Positions 38,266 through 45,144 of a stretch of 64,000 nucleotides of DNA are shown in pieces (position 1 is the first letter of the stretch; each line of letters opens with the position of its first letter). The translations under genes and the position numbers were made by a program. This DNA comes from Flagellimonas eckloniae (GTDB lineage: Bacteria > Bacteroidota > Bacteroidia > Flavobacteriales > Flavobacteriaceae): positions 1,846,501 through 1,910,500 of the forward strand of contig NZ_LCTZ01000002.1 of NCBI RefSeq assembly GCF_001413955.1. Direction: 5' to 3'. Below the pieces are notes generated by a model. That model searched no databases. It saw nothing but the letters and a program-made list of their open reading frames with translations, and had not been told where the DNA came from.

Positions 38266-39030
38266 ATGGAAGAGCAAATTATCGAGGAAGGTAAATACAG
38301 ATATATTGAAATAGGAGAAGGTACTCCTATGATTATACTGCATGGACTCATGGGTGGATTGAGCAACTTCCAAGGGGTATCTGAATATTTCCCCTCAAAG
38401 GGATATCAGATCTTAATACCAGAACTCCCAATCTATGATATGCCAATGCTTAAGACCACCGTTAAGAATTTTGCAAAGTTTTTGGAAGATTTCATAGAGT
38501 TCAAGGGCTTAAAAGATGTAATCCTTTTGGGCAATTCTCTTGGTGGACACATTGGTCTTTTACATACCAAGATGTTTCCCAAAATGGTAAAGGCCTTGGT
38601 CATTACTGGAAGCTCCGGTCTATATGAAAAAGCAATGGGCGATGGTTATCCCCGACGTGGCGATTATGAGTTTATAAAAAAGAAGGCCGAAGACGTTTTT
38701 TACGATCCAAAAGTTGCCACAAAAGAAATTGTGGACGAGGTATTTGCCACCATCAACGACCGTATGAAATTGGTGAAGACCTTATCTATTGCAAAAAGTG
38801 CGATTCGGCACAATATGTCTAAAGACCTCCCCCATATGAATACCCCAACTTGCATTATCTGGGGCGAAAATGATACGGTAACCCCTCCTGAGGTTGCCAA
38901 AGAGTTTCATGAACTGCTCCCAGATTCAGATTTGTTCTGGATTGAAAAATGTGGTCACGCACCCATGATGGAGCATCCCGAGGATTTTAATAAAATTCTG
39001 GAAGCTTGGCTTAACAAGCGAAATTTCTAA
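38266..39030 (+). CDS. Alpha/beta-hydrolase
   Basis: This 254-residue cytoplasmic protein has the oxyanion-side LHGLMGG (about 25-31), the nucleophile elbow GNSLGGH with S91, an Asp in IWGENDTVTPP and the His in CGHAPMMEHPEDF. It is a complete catalytic triad of the esterase/lipase-like branch. The substrate is unknown. It lies 4 bp upstream of engB and divergent from mraZ. Confidence 0.85.
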   Translation: MEEQIIEEGKYRYIEIGEGTPMIILHGLMGGLSNFQGVSEYFPSKGYQILIPELPIYDMPMLKTTVKNFAKFLEDFIEFKGLKDVILLGNSLGGHIGLLHTKMFPKMVKALVITGSSGLYEKAMGDGYPRRGDYEFIKKKAEDVFYDPKVATKEIVDEVFATINDRMKLVKTLSIAKSAIRHNMSKDLPHMNTPTCIIWGENDTVTPPEVAKEFHELLPDSDLFWIEKCGHAPMMEHPEDFNKILEAWLNKRNF

Positions 39031-39034
39031 AGCT

Positions 39035-39643
39035 ATGAAAATTACTTCGGCCGAATTTGTAATGAGCAATTCCAATGTGGCCAAATGCCCCAATGAACCC
39101 TTACCGGAATACGCCTTTATTGGACGGTCCAATGTTGGGAAATCTTCTTTGATCAATATGCTCATGGAGCGCAAAAGTTTGGCCAAAACCTCTGGTAGAC
39201 CTGGAAAGACCCAGCTTATTAACCATTTTAAGGTTAATGAAAATTGGTTCTTGGTAGATTTGCCCGGTTACGGGTATGCTCGGGTTTCCAAAAAAGATAA
39301 AAAGGTTTTTCAAAAGTACATTACGGAGTATTTTGAAAAACGCGAACAACTGGTTTCTGCTTTTGTTTTGGTTGATATTAGACATGATCCGCAACCGGTA
39401 GATCTGGAATTTATGGAGTGGTTGGGAACCAATGGCATTCCATTTGCGATAATCTTTACCAAAGCGGACAAGCTTAAACCAGCAGTGGTTGAAAAACAGG
39501 CACAGACCTATCTACAGAAATTATTGGATGGCGTTTGGGAAGAAGCTCCTCCACATTTTATTACATCATCTTCCAACCGTGCTGGGCGTATTGAACTGTT
39601 GGGTTATATTGACGCTATAAATAAAGAGCACTTTGCCTCTTAA
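39035..39643 (+). CDS. engB: Ribosome-assembly GTPase EngB/YihA (YsxC)
   Basis: This 202-residue GTPase has G1 at about 30-37 (GRSNVGKS), G2 SGRPGKTQ, G3 DLPGYGYA and G4 TKADK. The family is needed for late assembly of the large ribosomal subunit. A convergent hairpin follows the stop. Confidence 0.95.
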   Translation: MKITSAEFVMSNSNVAKCPNEPLPEYAFIGRSNVGKSSLINMLMERKSLAKTSGRPGKTQLINHFKVNENWFLVDLPGYGYARVSKKDKKVFQKYITEYFEKREQLVSAFVLVDIRHDPQPVDLEFMEWLGTNGIPFAIIFTKADKLKPAVVEKQAQTYLQKLLDGVWEEAPPHFITSSSNRAGRIELLGYIDAINKEHFAS

Positions 39644-39650
39644 CTATATA

Positions 39651-39672
39651 AACGGGTTTCACTTTACCCGTT
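39651..39672. terminator. Hairpin between convergent genes
   Basis: Stem AACGGGT/ACCCGTT (39651-39657 with 39666-39672). It lies between the engB stop and the 3' end of the facing gene, overlapping the last codons of the latter. The T-run is weak. Confidence 0.5.
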
Positions 39673-40036
39673 CCTTTACCAAATCAACCAATCCATTGGC
39701 TGTTTCCAACTGATTAAGTTCTTCTTTGGATATCAATATCTCTAAACCCTGCTCCCCTTCAATCAATACAATGGGAAAATTGAATTTATGCCCAAACTTA
39801 CTGGCATATTTTTTTGCAAACTCATCCTTATGCAAAAATTCCATTTGAAGCTCGATCTCTTGTCTGAATTTTTTCCACGTTTTATTTTCGGTCATTACAC
39901 CAAAGGTGATATCGCAAAGTTTACAATCGTATGTTGAAGGATTAAATACTTTATGCATACTGTCCATTAGGGCATTTCGCTTTCCCGAATTTGCATTGTA
40001 TATGAAAATAAGTTTTTGGGTAATTTTCTCGTTCAT
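39659..40036 (-). CDS. Uncharacterised 125-residue protein with a CxxC motif
   Basis: I do not recognise a named family. The 125-residue protein starts KITQKLIFIYNANSGKRNALMDSMHK, then has C38 and C41 (YDCKLCDITFG) and a Lys/Glu-rich helical middle. It ends with FPIVLIEGEQGLEILISKEELNQL. The beta-start plus CxxC could suggest a thioredoxin-like fold, but this is weak. It faces engB. A decayed copy of its 5' half lies at 42963-43080, and a copy of its upstream flank lies near 41829, so it belongs to a rearranged area. Confidence 0.65.
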   Translation of the reverse strand: MNEKITQKLIFIYNANSGKRNALMDSMHKVFNPSTYDCKLCDITFGVMTENKTWKKFRQEIELQMEFLHKDEFAKKYASKFGHKFNFPIVLIEGEQGLEILISKEELNQLETANGLVDLVKERVK

Positions 40037-40122
40037 TTTATAAAAATACAGTGGTTTTCTGGCAGAATGGAAGGATAATGATTTATTTTACAAGGATATA
40101 AATAAGTTAGGCAAAATTTAAA

Positions 40123-40569
40123 ATGAACTCTTCAGTAAAGAATTATCAGAATCTTAATACAAAGCATAAGAAAATTATTTTCTATGCGCTTATTGGAGTA
40201 TTAACATTAACTATCGGGCCTGTTGGAATAGGTTACACCGAAAATGATTTAATACTGAAGAACGGACAGTTGGAAATAACTGGATTATATGGAGAGGAAA
40301 TTTCACCATCGGAAATTAAATCAATAGAACTGATAGATAAAAGGCCCAGTTTTCGGAAAAGAATCAATGGATTCTCTACAGGAAATCGGAAAAAAGGTTA
40401 TTTCAGAACTAATGGTGGAGAAAAAATAAAAGCGATTATAAATTCTAACACTAAACCTTGGATTTTGATAACTAAAGAATCTGGGGACAAAATATACTTC
40501 TCTTCTGGTGGAAAATCCAACGGGACTATATATCTAGAACTGAAAAAAACTTTGCCTAACAAAACCTAA
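40123..40569 (+). CDS. Membrane protein with a PH-like domain
   Basis: This 148-residue protein has one helix near the start (about 18-40, IIFYALIGVLTLTIGPVGIGY), then a beta-rich part. The stretch ISPSEIKSIELIDKRP, followed by YFRTNGGEKIKAIINSNTKPWILI and a Lys-Ile-Tyr-Phe-Ser strand, resembles bacterial PH domains of small membrane proteins. Function is unknown. It is the first of a run of small AT-rich genes in the island between engB and gldC. Confidence 0.6.
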   Translation: MNSSVKNYQNLNTKHKKIIFYALIGVLTLTIGPVGIGYTENDLILKNGQLEITGLYGEEISPSEIKSIELIDKRPSFRKRINGFSTGNRKKGYFRTNGGEKIKAIINSNTKPWILITKESGDKIYFSSGGKSNGTIYLELKKTLPNKT

Positions 40570-40576
40570 ACGTAAT

Positions 40577-40608
40577 GCGGACTTTAGGACTAAATCTAAA
40601 GGTCTGCG
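40577..40608. repeat. Imperfect hairpin after the PH-like gene
   Basis: GCGGACTTTAG pairs with CTAAAGGTCTGC with one bulge. No T-run follows, so it is less like a terminator than like part of the structured spacer that precedes the inverted repeat at 40691. Confidence 0.4.
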
Positions 40609-40640
40609 TATATTTATGAAGTCGTTAAATCTTATGGATT

Positions 40641-40648
40641 TAGCTTTG
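40641..40648 (+). promoter_or_regulatory. Possible -7 box for the 40715 gene
   Basis: TAGCTTTG matches TAnnTTTG and is 66 bp before the GTG start, inside the spacer left of the inverted repeat. No -33 TTG is present. Confidence 0.3.
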
Positions 40649-40690
40649 GACAAAACAAAAAAAAGCAAAACAATAAACTTTAGCTCAACC

Positions 40691-40700
40691 GTTGTAAGCC
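40691..40700 (+). repeat. Left copy of a 10-bp inverted repeat flanking a single gene
   Basis: GTTGTAAGCC here is the exact reverse complement of GGCTTACAAC at 41253-41262. The two copies sit 14 bp before the start and directly after the stop of the gene at 40715-41251. Confidence 0.7.
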
Positions 40701-40714
40701 ATTAAAAAACAAAC

Positions 40715-41251
40715 GTGAAAGAATTTTTAAAAAAAATAAAACTCATAGAGCATTTGATAACAGATGTTGAAATTCAAAAAACTGAATTTGTAGCAAAGTT
40801 TAGACAACACGTTGATGAAGGAAGTACAGGAATGTTTTCTGACACTTTTGATGTTTTTTCTTCAAGCAAAAATGAATATAAAGGACAAGTTGGATATGAA
40901 GGATTCAAAATAAAGAGGAGGAGAAGATTTTTCGATATGAATATGAATTTAGCAGTCGCAAGAGGAACTTATAGACAGAGTAATGAAAAACTAATAATTG
41001 AAACTGAAATAAACGGATTTAGTGGAATGATGATTCCCTTTTATCTATTTGCAATTGTTTTTTATTCCATATTTATCGGAACATTTTTTATGACTGATAA
41101 TATTGAAGGAAATGGTGCTGGATTTGCATTACCATTTATACTCATACACGCGGCTTTTATGTTTGGAATCCCCTACTTTATAATGAGGAAAAGCACAAAA
41201 CGAATGAAGCACGAATTAGAACGTGAATTTTATTATATGACAAAAAAATAA
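40715..41251 (+). CDS. Uncharacterised two-helix membrane protein, GTG start
   Basis: This 178-residue protein starts at GTG (40715); no ATG lies nearby in frame. Residues 1-105 are soluble (a beta-rich part with KNEYKGQVGYEGFKIKRRRRF). Two transmembrane helices follow (about 110-128 MMIPFYLFAIVFYSIFIG and 139-156 FALPFILIHAAFMFGIPY), and the tail is basic. I recognise no family. It is bounded on both sides by a perfect 10-bp inverted repeat, so gene plus repeats looks like a discrete unit. Confidence 0.6.
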   Translation: MKEFLKKIKLIEHLITDVEIQKTEFVAKFRQHVDEGSTGMFSDTFDVFSSSKNEYKGQVGYEGFKIKRRRRFFDMNMNLAVARGTYRQSNEKLIIETEINGFSGMMIPFYLFAIVFYSIFIGTFFMTDNIEGNGAGFALPFILIHAAFMFGIPYFIMRKSTKRMKHELEREFYYMTKK

Positions 41252-41375
41252 CGGCTTACAACAATGGATATAAGTAATTGCTTGTTCTCGCCTACTTACG
41301 AAAATCCTCGCGAATTTTTCATTTTGGGTTATACTTGCTAAGTTAACCACTATAACACGCAACTACTCATAGCCG
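41252..41375. repeat. 124-bp spacer with inverted ends
   Basis: The spacer starts CGGCTTACAAC and ends CATAGCCG, so its 5-bp ends are complementary. It has no open frame. It resembles a recombination or folding element between small accessory genes, but the similarity is visual only. Confidence 0.4.
41253..41262 (-). repeat. Right copy of the 10-bp inverted repeat
   Basis: GGCTTACAAC begins two bases after the stop codon of the 40715 gene. It opens a structured spacer (41252-41375) whose ends are CGGCT and AGCCG. Confidence 0.7.
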
Positions 41376-41405
41376 ATACCGCAGGCACCAATTAAATTAA
41401 TCGAT

Positions 41406-41783
41406 ATGAAAGTTACAGCTGAAAAAAATGAAAAGCTTGCCACTATGATATTTGCATCCATTTATCCACATTACCTGAATAGGTTGGAGAAAAATGGAAG
41501 AACAAAAGAAGAGCTCAATCAAGTAATTGAATGGTTCACTGGTTTTGATCAAGATGCTTTACAAGCACTTATTGATGAGAAAGCAACCTTTAGAACATTT
41601 TTTCAAAAAGCTAAAATACATCCAAACGCACACCTGATCAAAGGAGTGGTTTGTGGTTATCGAATTGAAGAAATAGCCGATGAATTTGAATTGTATAAAC
41701 AATGTAGACGCATGGAAAAGTTGATTGATGAATTGGCAAGAGGTCGTAAAATGGAGAAAATTTTGCGTGAAGAAAAAAAGTGA
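41406..41783 (+). CDS. DUF2200-family protein
   Basis: This 125-residue protein fits DUF2200 over its full length: MIFASIYPHYLNRLEKNGRT, VIEWFTGFDQDALQALID, TFRTFFQKAKIHPNAHLIKGVVCGYRIEEI and the basic end ELARGRKMEKILRE. The family has no settled function. It is mostly helical and has no signal peptide. It sits in the accessory island. Confidence 0.8.
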   Translation: MKVTAEKNEKLATMIFASIYPHYLNRLEKNGRTKEELNQVIEWFTGFDQDALQALIDEKATFRTFFQKAKIHPNAHLIKGVVCGYRIEEIADEFELYKQCRRMEKLIDELARGRKMEKILREEKK

Positions 41784-41828
41784 ACACTCCTAAACTGCAT
41801 TAAAGCATAGTTTATACAATTCAAATAC

Positions 41829-41880
41829 ATCAGTTTTCTGCCAGAATGGAGGGATAATGATTTATTTACATAGCAATAGA
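41829..41880. repeat. Diverged copy of the flank at 40047-40110
   Basis: The stretch around CAGAATGGAGGGATAATGATTTATTT closely matches the sequence upstream of the 39659 gene (CAGAATGGAAGGATAATGATTTATTTT at about 40065). Similarity continues with gaps on both sides. It precedes the gene at 41919, as the original precedes the gene at 40123. Confidence 0.7.
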
Positions 41881-41918
41881 CAAGTTGTGTAATAAGCTGA
41901 AAAATAACTTAATCAAAA

Positions 41919-42350
41919 ATGAACAAAGATAAAAAATCAAAAAAAGGAAAAACAATCGGAATAATTGTCGGAATGATTGCTTTTGCATTATCATACTATG
42001 GGGTTCAACAACTTTTTAAGAAAGACTTGGAATCTGAATTGGAAAACGCTGCGTTGGAATTAAATAAGCAAACACCAATACAAGTTGACCAATTTTCTCG
42101 ATTAGATAGTGCTTCAACCAAAGGAAAAACGAACTTCATTTATCATTATACACTTTTTGACTTAGAAAAATCAGAAGTGAATTTGGACACTGTAAGTAAA
42201 TACATAAAACCGAGCTTAATTGAAAACATAAAAAATAGTCCTGAACTAAAATTTTACAGAGATAATAATATAATTATGGACTATAAATATTATGACAAAA
42301 AAGGTGCGCTAGTCACGAAAATTTCTGTAACTCCCGAATTATACAAATGA
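41919..42350 (+). CDS. Uncharacterised single-pass membrane protein
   Basis: This 143-residue protein has a Lys-rich start (MNKDKKSKKGK), one helix (about 13-32, IGIIVGMIAFALSYYGVQQLF) and an extracytoplasmic part with KGKTNFIYHYTLFDLEKSEV and MDYKYYDKKGALVTKI. It is not assigned to a family here. The tail resembles small periplasmic domains of unknown function. It is followed by a short spacer containing GCCAGTTGCCAGCAATGTATAACC, before the four-helix paralogue pair. Confidence 0.55.
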   Translation: MNKDKKSKKGKTIGIIVGMIAFALSYYGVQQLFKKDLESELENAALELNKQTPIQVDQFSRLDSASTKGKTNFIYHYTLFDLEKSEVNLDTVSKYIKPSLIENIKNSPELKFYRDNNIIMDYKYYDKKGALVTKISVTPELYK

Positions 42351-42437
42351 TTAAAAGCCAGTTGCCAGCAATGTATAACCGCAATTAAGGAAGATTCAAT
42401 TAACTTTCAACCACACTCAGCGCAATCAGAAAATACC

Positions 42438-42932
42438 ATGAAAAACAATACCGCCCAAACCCCCAACAACTTTATCAAAACCTTATCCATCATCCATTTG
42501 GGGTTAATGATGGGTCCGGTTCTATTTGGTTTTGTGGCCTATTCCCAATCCGTAAATGCCATTCAAGATTTTTCCAACACGGAAGATGTATTCTTTATTA
42601 TAGTCCCAATTGTGACCTTATCTGGAATTTTTATGGGGAATTTGCTTTTTAACAAGCTTTTAAAATCGGCCATCAAAGCAGATGGACTAAAAGCTAAACT
42701 AGCTGGTTTCCAAACCGCTTCCTTAATTCGATACGCGTTTATTGAAGGTCCTGCATTTCTTGGAGTGGTCGCATTTCAACTTACGGAAAACCTGACCTAT
42801 TTATATATTGCCGGCGTCTTAATCCTATTTTTATACCTACTTAGACCCACAAAGGACAAAATAGAGCGGGGATTGGAACTTAGAGGTAAGGAAAAAGACC
42901 AATTCAACAACTTGGACCAACCAATTCCATAG
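42438..42932 (+). CDS. Four-helix membrane protein, first of a paralogous pair
   Basis: This 164-residue protein has four predicted membrane helices: about 13-33 (LSIIHLGLMMGPVLFGFVAYS), 49-70 (VFFIIVPIVTLSGIFMGNLLF), 93-112 and 119-138 (YLYIAGVLILFLYLLRPTK). The family is not named here; it may be a small membrane protein of the general Flavobacteriaceae type. Its last 29 residues (beginning RPTKDKIERGL, ending NNLDQPIP) are nearly the same as in the gene at 43252. The pair is a tandem duplication beside gldC. Confidence 0.7.
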   Translation: MKNNTAQTPNNFIKTLSIIHLGLMMGPVLFGFVAYSQSVNAIQDFSNTEDVFFIIVPIVTLSGIFMGNLLFNKLLKSAIKADGLKAKLAGFQTASLIRYAFIEGPAFLGVVAFQLTENLTYLYIAGVLILFLYLLRPTKDKIERGLELRGKEKDQFNNLDQPIP

Positions 42933-42934
42933 CA

Positions 42935-42962
42935 GATTACTTTTTCAATTCGAGTTTTTCCG
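42935..42962 (-). repeat. 28-bp exact copy of the gldC 3' end
   Basis: Positions 42935-42962 are identical to 43752-43779, which spans the stop-proximal end of gldC. It follows the first four-helix gene just as gldC follows the second. It is the scar of the tandem duplication. Confidence 0.85.
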
Positions 42963-43080
42963 TCAATACCTTAAAGGTGATATTGCAAAGTTTACTTTCA
43001 GTAGGTTGAGCGACCAAATACTTTATGCATACTATCCACAATAGTGTTTTGCTTTCCTGAATTTGTATATGGATTAATTC
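42963..43080 (-). pseudogene. Decayed fragment of the 39659-40036 gene
   Basis: The stretch containing AAAGGTGATATTGCAAAGTTTAC and AAATACTTTATGCATACTATCCAC aligns with 39901-40003, the 5' half of the CxxC gene, at clear but imperfect identity. It has substitutions and small gaps, lacks the start and the remaining 3' part, and has no open frame of useful length. It directly follows the gldC fragment. Confidence 0.75.
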
Positions 43081-43251
43081 ACCAAGCATAGTCAAAATTG
43101 ACAATAAGAAACCAACAACTCCATTATGGATTATATAAATATCAAGTCAAACTATATATCCTTTGCTTCAAACAATTCCATTGTCAATTAATAAGGAAAT
43201 ACCACTTATTTATGATGTCCTTTATAGATTTAAGAAAAACCAAATCATTCG
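43081..43251. other. AT-rich spacer upstream of the second four-helix gene
   Basis: The rest of the 319-bp gap after the first paralogue. It contains a 62-codon plus-strand frame (from 43098) that overlaps the next gene and looks spurious. No promoter box is evident. Confidence 0.4.
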
Positions 43252-43749
43252 ATGAAAAGTCATTCCAACCAAAAAATAGTATGTGAATTTATCAGGAACT
43301 TATCCACTTTACATTTGGTCTTGATCGCAGGAGCATTTTCTTTTGGAATAACCGCCTATCGTGAAACTGAGCCCATATATTTTAATTTTCGGGAAATCGA
43401 CAACCTATACCTTATTTTAGTCTGCACTTTTACATTAGTTGGTATTATTTTGGGGAACATTATTTTTATCAAGATTGTAAAAAATATTTCCAGAAAGTAT
43501 AGTCTAAAACAAAGATTAGTTCAGTATCAAACTATATCGATAATAAGGTTTGTTTTAGTGGAAGCGGTTATTTATTTCGGGATTGTTGTATTTCTTATGA
43601 AAAAAAACTCAATTTTTCTATTATTTTCCGGGATTGGGATTCTTTACCTAATAATATTGCGACCAACAAAAGACAAAATAGAGCGGGGATTACAACTTAA
43701 TGGTAAGGAAAGAGACCAATTCAACAACTTGGACCAACCAATTCCGTAG
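43252..43749 (+). CDS. Four-helix membrane protein, second of a paralogous pair
   Basis: This 165-residue paralogue of the 42438 gene has the same four-helix layout (LSTLHLVLIAGAFSFGITAY, YLILVCTFTLVGIILGNIIF, IIRFVLVEAVIYFGIVVF, IFLLFSGIGILYLIILRPTK) and almost the same C-terminus. The middle has diverged much more than the end, and base composition is more AT-rich (many Ile and Lys AAA codons) than in the first copy. It ends 4 bp from the gldC stop. Either the C-terminus is under strong selection or it was gene-converted. Confidence 0.7.
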   Translation: MKSHSNQKIVCEFIRNLSTLHLVLIAGAFSFGITAYRETEPIYFNFREIDNLYLILVCTFTLVGIILGNIIFIKIVKNISRKYSLKQRLVQYQTISIIRFVLVEAVIYFGIVVFLMKKNSIFLLFSGIGILYLIILRPTKDKIERGLQLNGKERDQFNNLDQPIP

Positions 43750-43753
43750 CGGA

Positions 43754-44089
43754 TTACTTTTTCAATTCGAGTTTTTCCGCAAAATAATCGCAAAAATCTT
43801 TCATGGTAGCGGTCATCTTTTCATCTTGCGTGGCCTTCATAAAAGTATCTGCCATAGTAACCAGTGTTTGATGAAAAAAGATTTTCATCTCATCCACGGG
43901 CATATCCTTGGTCCATAGATCAATTTTTAAAGATTCCCGGTTCTTGCTATCCCAAACCGAAAGCATCATGGCCTTGGCTTCCTCATTGGCTATGCCACCA
44001 TCTTGGGCTGACCACTTTAATTCTTCAGGAACCCTATTTTCATCCAGTCCCACAATCAGTTTTATTTCAGAAGTATGCTCTACCGCCAT
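43754..44089 (-). CDS. gldC: Gliding motility protein GldC
   Basis: This 111-residue cytoplasmic protein matches GldC: HTSEIKLIVGLDENRVPEELKWSAQDGG near the start, AKAMMLSVWDSKNRESLKIDLWTKDMPVDEMK in the middle, and FHQTLVTMADTF. GldC is associated with gliding and lies next to GldB in Flavobacteriia. Its start shares one base with the gldB stop (TAATG), so they are translationally coupled. Confidence 0.93.
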   Translation of the reverse strand: MAVEHTSEIKLIVGLDENRVPEELKWSAQDGGIANEEAKAMMLSVWDSKNRESLKIDLWTKDMPVDEMKIFFHQTLVTMADTFMKATQDEKMTATMKDFCDYFAEKLELKK

Positions 44090-45078
44090 TATTTCTTTGG
44101 TTTGTAATTTGATTTCTTAAAAATTTCATCAGCAGGTAAGCTCAACAACTGATGTAAAGTAATATCATTCTTATCCATAAAGGCACGGACTATTTGCCAT
44201 CCCACATACCTTCCCAGCTTACCGGGCGATTCATTGTCCAACTCCAATTGAAATTTTGAAAAGGGCGCCGGATCCAAAAAACGTCTATCCAAGTTGGGTT
44301 CTGAGCTGTACAAAAGTTCTCGCTCAATAAAATAGCGCCAAATCTGCTCTTCGTTGGCATTGGCCCATTCAATCTCTTCAGGGGTATATCCTATTTTCTG
44401 CGCATCGGGTAGTGTTGGAAGCAGTTTGTCTTTTAGGTACAATTCTTTACCATAATATATCATTCGCGATAAGAAAGAACGGTCCCTTGGATATTTGAGC
44501 ACTTCTTTGGCAACGGCACTGGCCACATCCGAAGTTAAAAACTGTTTGTCCAGCCCCTTTGCAATATACCGTTGAATATCCCTATAAAAATGGTGGTCTT
44601 CCCCTAAATAATTATCCAAACCCAACAATAAAAGTGTATCCGCATAAATTACACGGTCGTTATATCGTACATCTGAGGTAAGGGTTACCACTTTTGGGGT
44701 TTTAAAGCCCGGGAAGTAGAAGGATACATGTTGAAACAACGATTCTAAATCTTCAGTTTGTTTATCAAAAGAGCCAAATACTTTTTCTACCTCTTCGGAT
44801 AGTTCAATTTGAATGGTATCCGTCAATTTAGCGATCCATATACTGTCCGCAAACTGCTCCGGAAAAAGGTATGGGTATTTTGATTTTAGATTTGGTATGC
44901 TTTCTTGGGTTGCGGAGGCGAACTCCCTGTCAAATCTGTGAATGGAAAGATCTATCGGAACTTTGGATATCTGTTCCGCTGTTTTATCCTTCTTTTTGCA
45001 CCCAGACAACAACAATACTGTTAGCAAAATTGAATAGCCAAATAAGGATAAATCAAAGTATTTCACCAAGCTTTTCAT
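44089..45078 (-). CDS. gldB: Gliding motility lipoprotein GldB
   Basis: This lipoprotein is required for gliding and/or type IX-linked motility in Flavobacterium. The start at 45078 (MKSLVKYFDLSLFGYSILL) gives 329 residues with a normal lipoprotein signal ending LLSGC. A longer frame to 45171 would put 31 unlikely residues in front of it. A TAnnTTTG box on the minus strand (45112-45119) also lies inside that extension. Family features are the IHRFDREF start, YPYLFPEQFADSIWIAKLTD, and EEQIWRYFIERELLYSSEP. It is followed by gldC with one-base overlap and is divergent from nadE. Confidence 0.93.
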   Translation of the reverse strand: MKSLVKYFDLSLFGYSILLTVLLLSGCKKKDKTAEQISKVPIDLSIHRFDREFASATQESIPNLKSKYPYLFPEQFADSIWIAKLTDTIQIELSEEVEKVFGSFDKQTEDLESLFQHVSFYFPGFKTPKVVTLTSDVRYNDRVIYADTLLLLGLDNYLGEDHHFYRDIQRYIAKGLDKQFLTSDVASAVAKEVLKYPRDRSFLSRMIYYGKELYLKDKLLPTLPDAQKIGYTPEEIEWANANEEQIWRYFIERELLYSSEPNLDRRFLDPAPFSKFQLELDNESPGKLGRYVGWQIVRAFMDKNDITLHQLLSLPADEIFKKSNYKPKK

Positions 45079-45111
45079 TTTTAACACTCCAGCGTTTAAA
45101 TTTACAGGGCA

Positions 45112-45119
45112 CAAAGGTA
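45112..45119 (-). promoter_or_regulatory. -7 promoter box of gldB-gldC
   Basis: The minus strand reads TACCTTTG, a match to TAnnTTTG, 33 bp before the gldB ATG at 45078. It supports that start over the upstream one. Confidence 0.5.
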
Positions 45120-45144
45120 ATTTATTGAATCTAAAAAGTAAGAC

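Noticed and set aside
40560..41405. An integron cassette or insertion sequence
   Set aside because: No integrase or transposase lies in the window, no target-site duplication is evident, and the 10-bp repeats are not a recognised attC or IS end. Only the cassette-like form is claimed.
43098..43286. 62-codon plus-strand frame
   Set aside because: It overlaps the start of the second four-helix gene, has no recognisable content and lies in AT-rich spacer.
39659..43749. The accessory island as a known toxin-antitoxin, restriction or CRISPR system
   Set aside because: No nuclease, methyltransferase, helicase, Cas or known toxin motif is visible. The proteins are small membrane or unknown proteins. 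Calling it a defence island would be guesswork.
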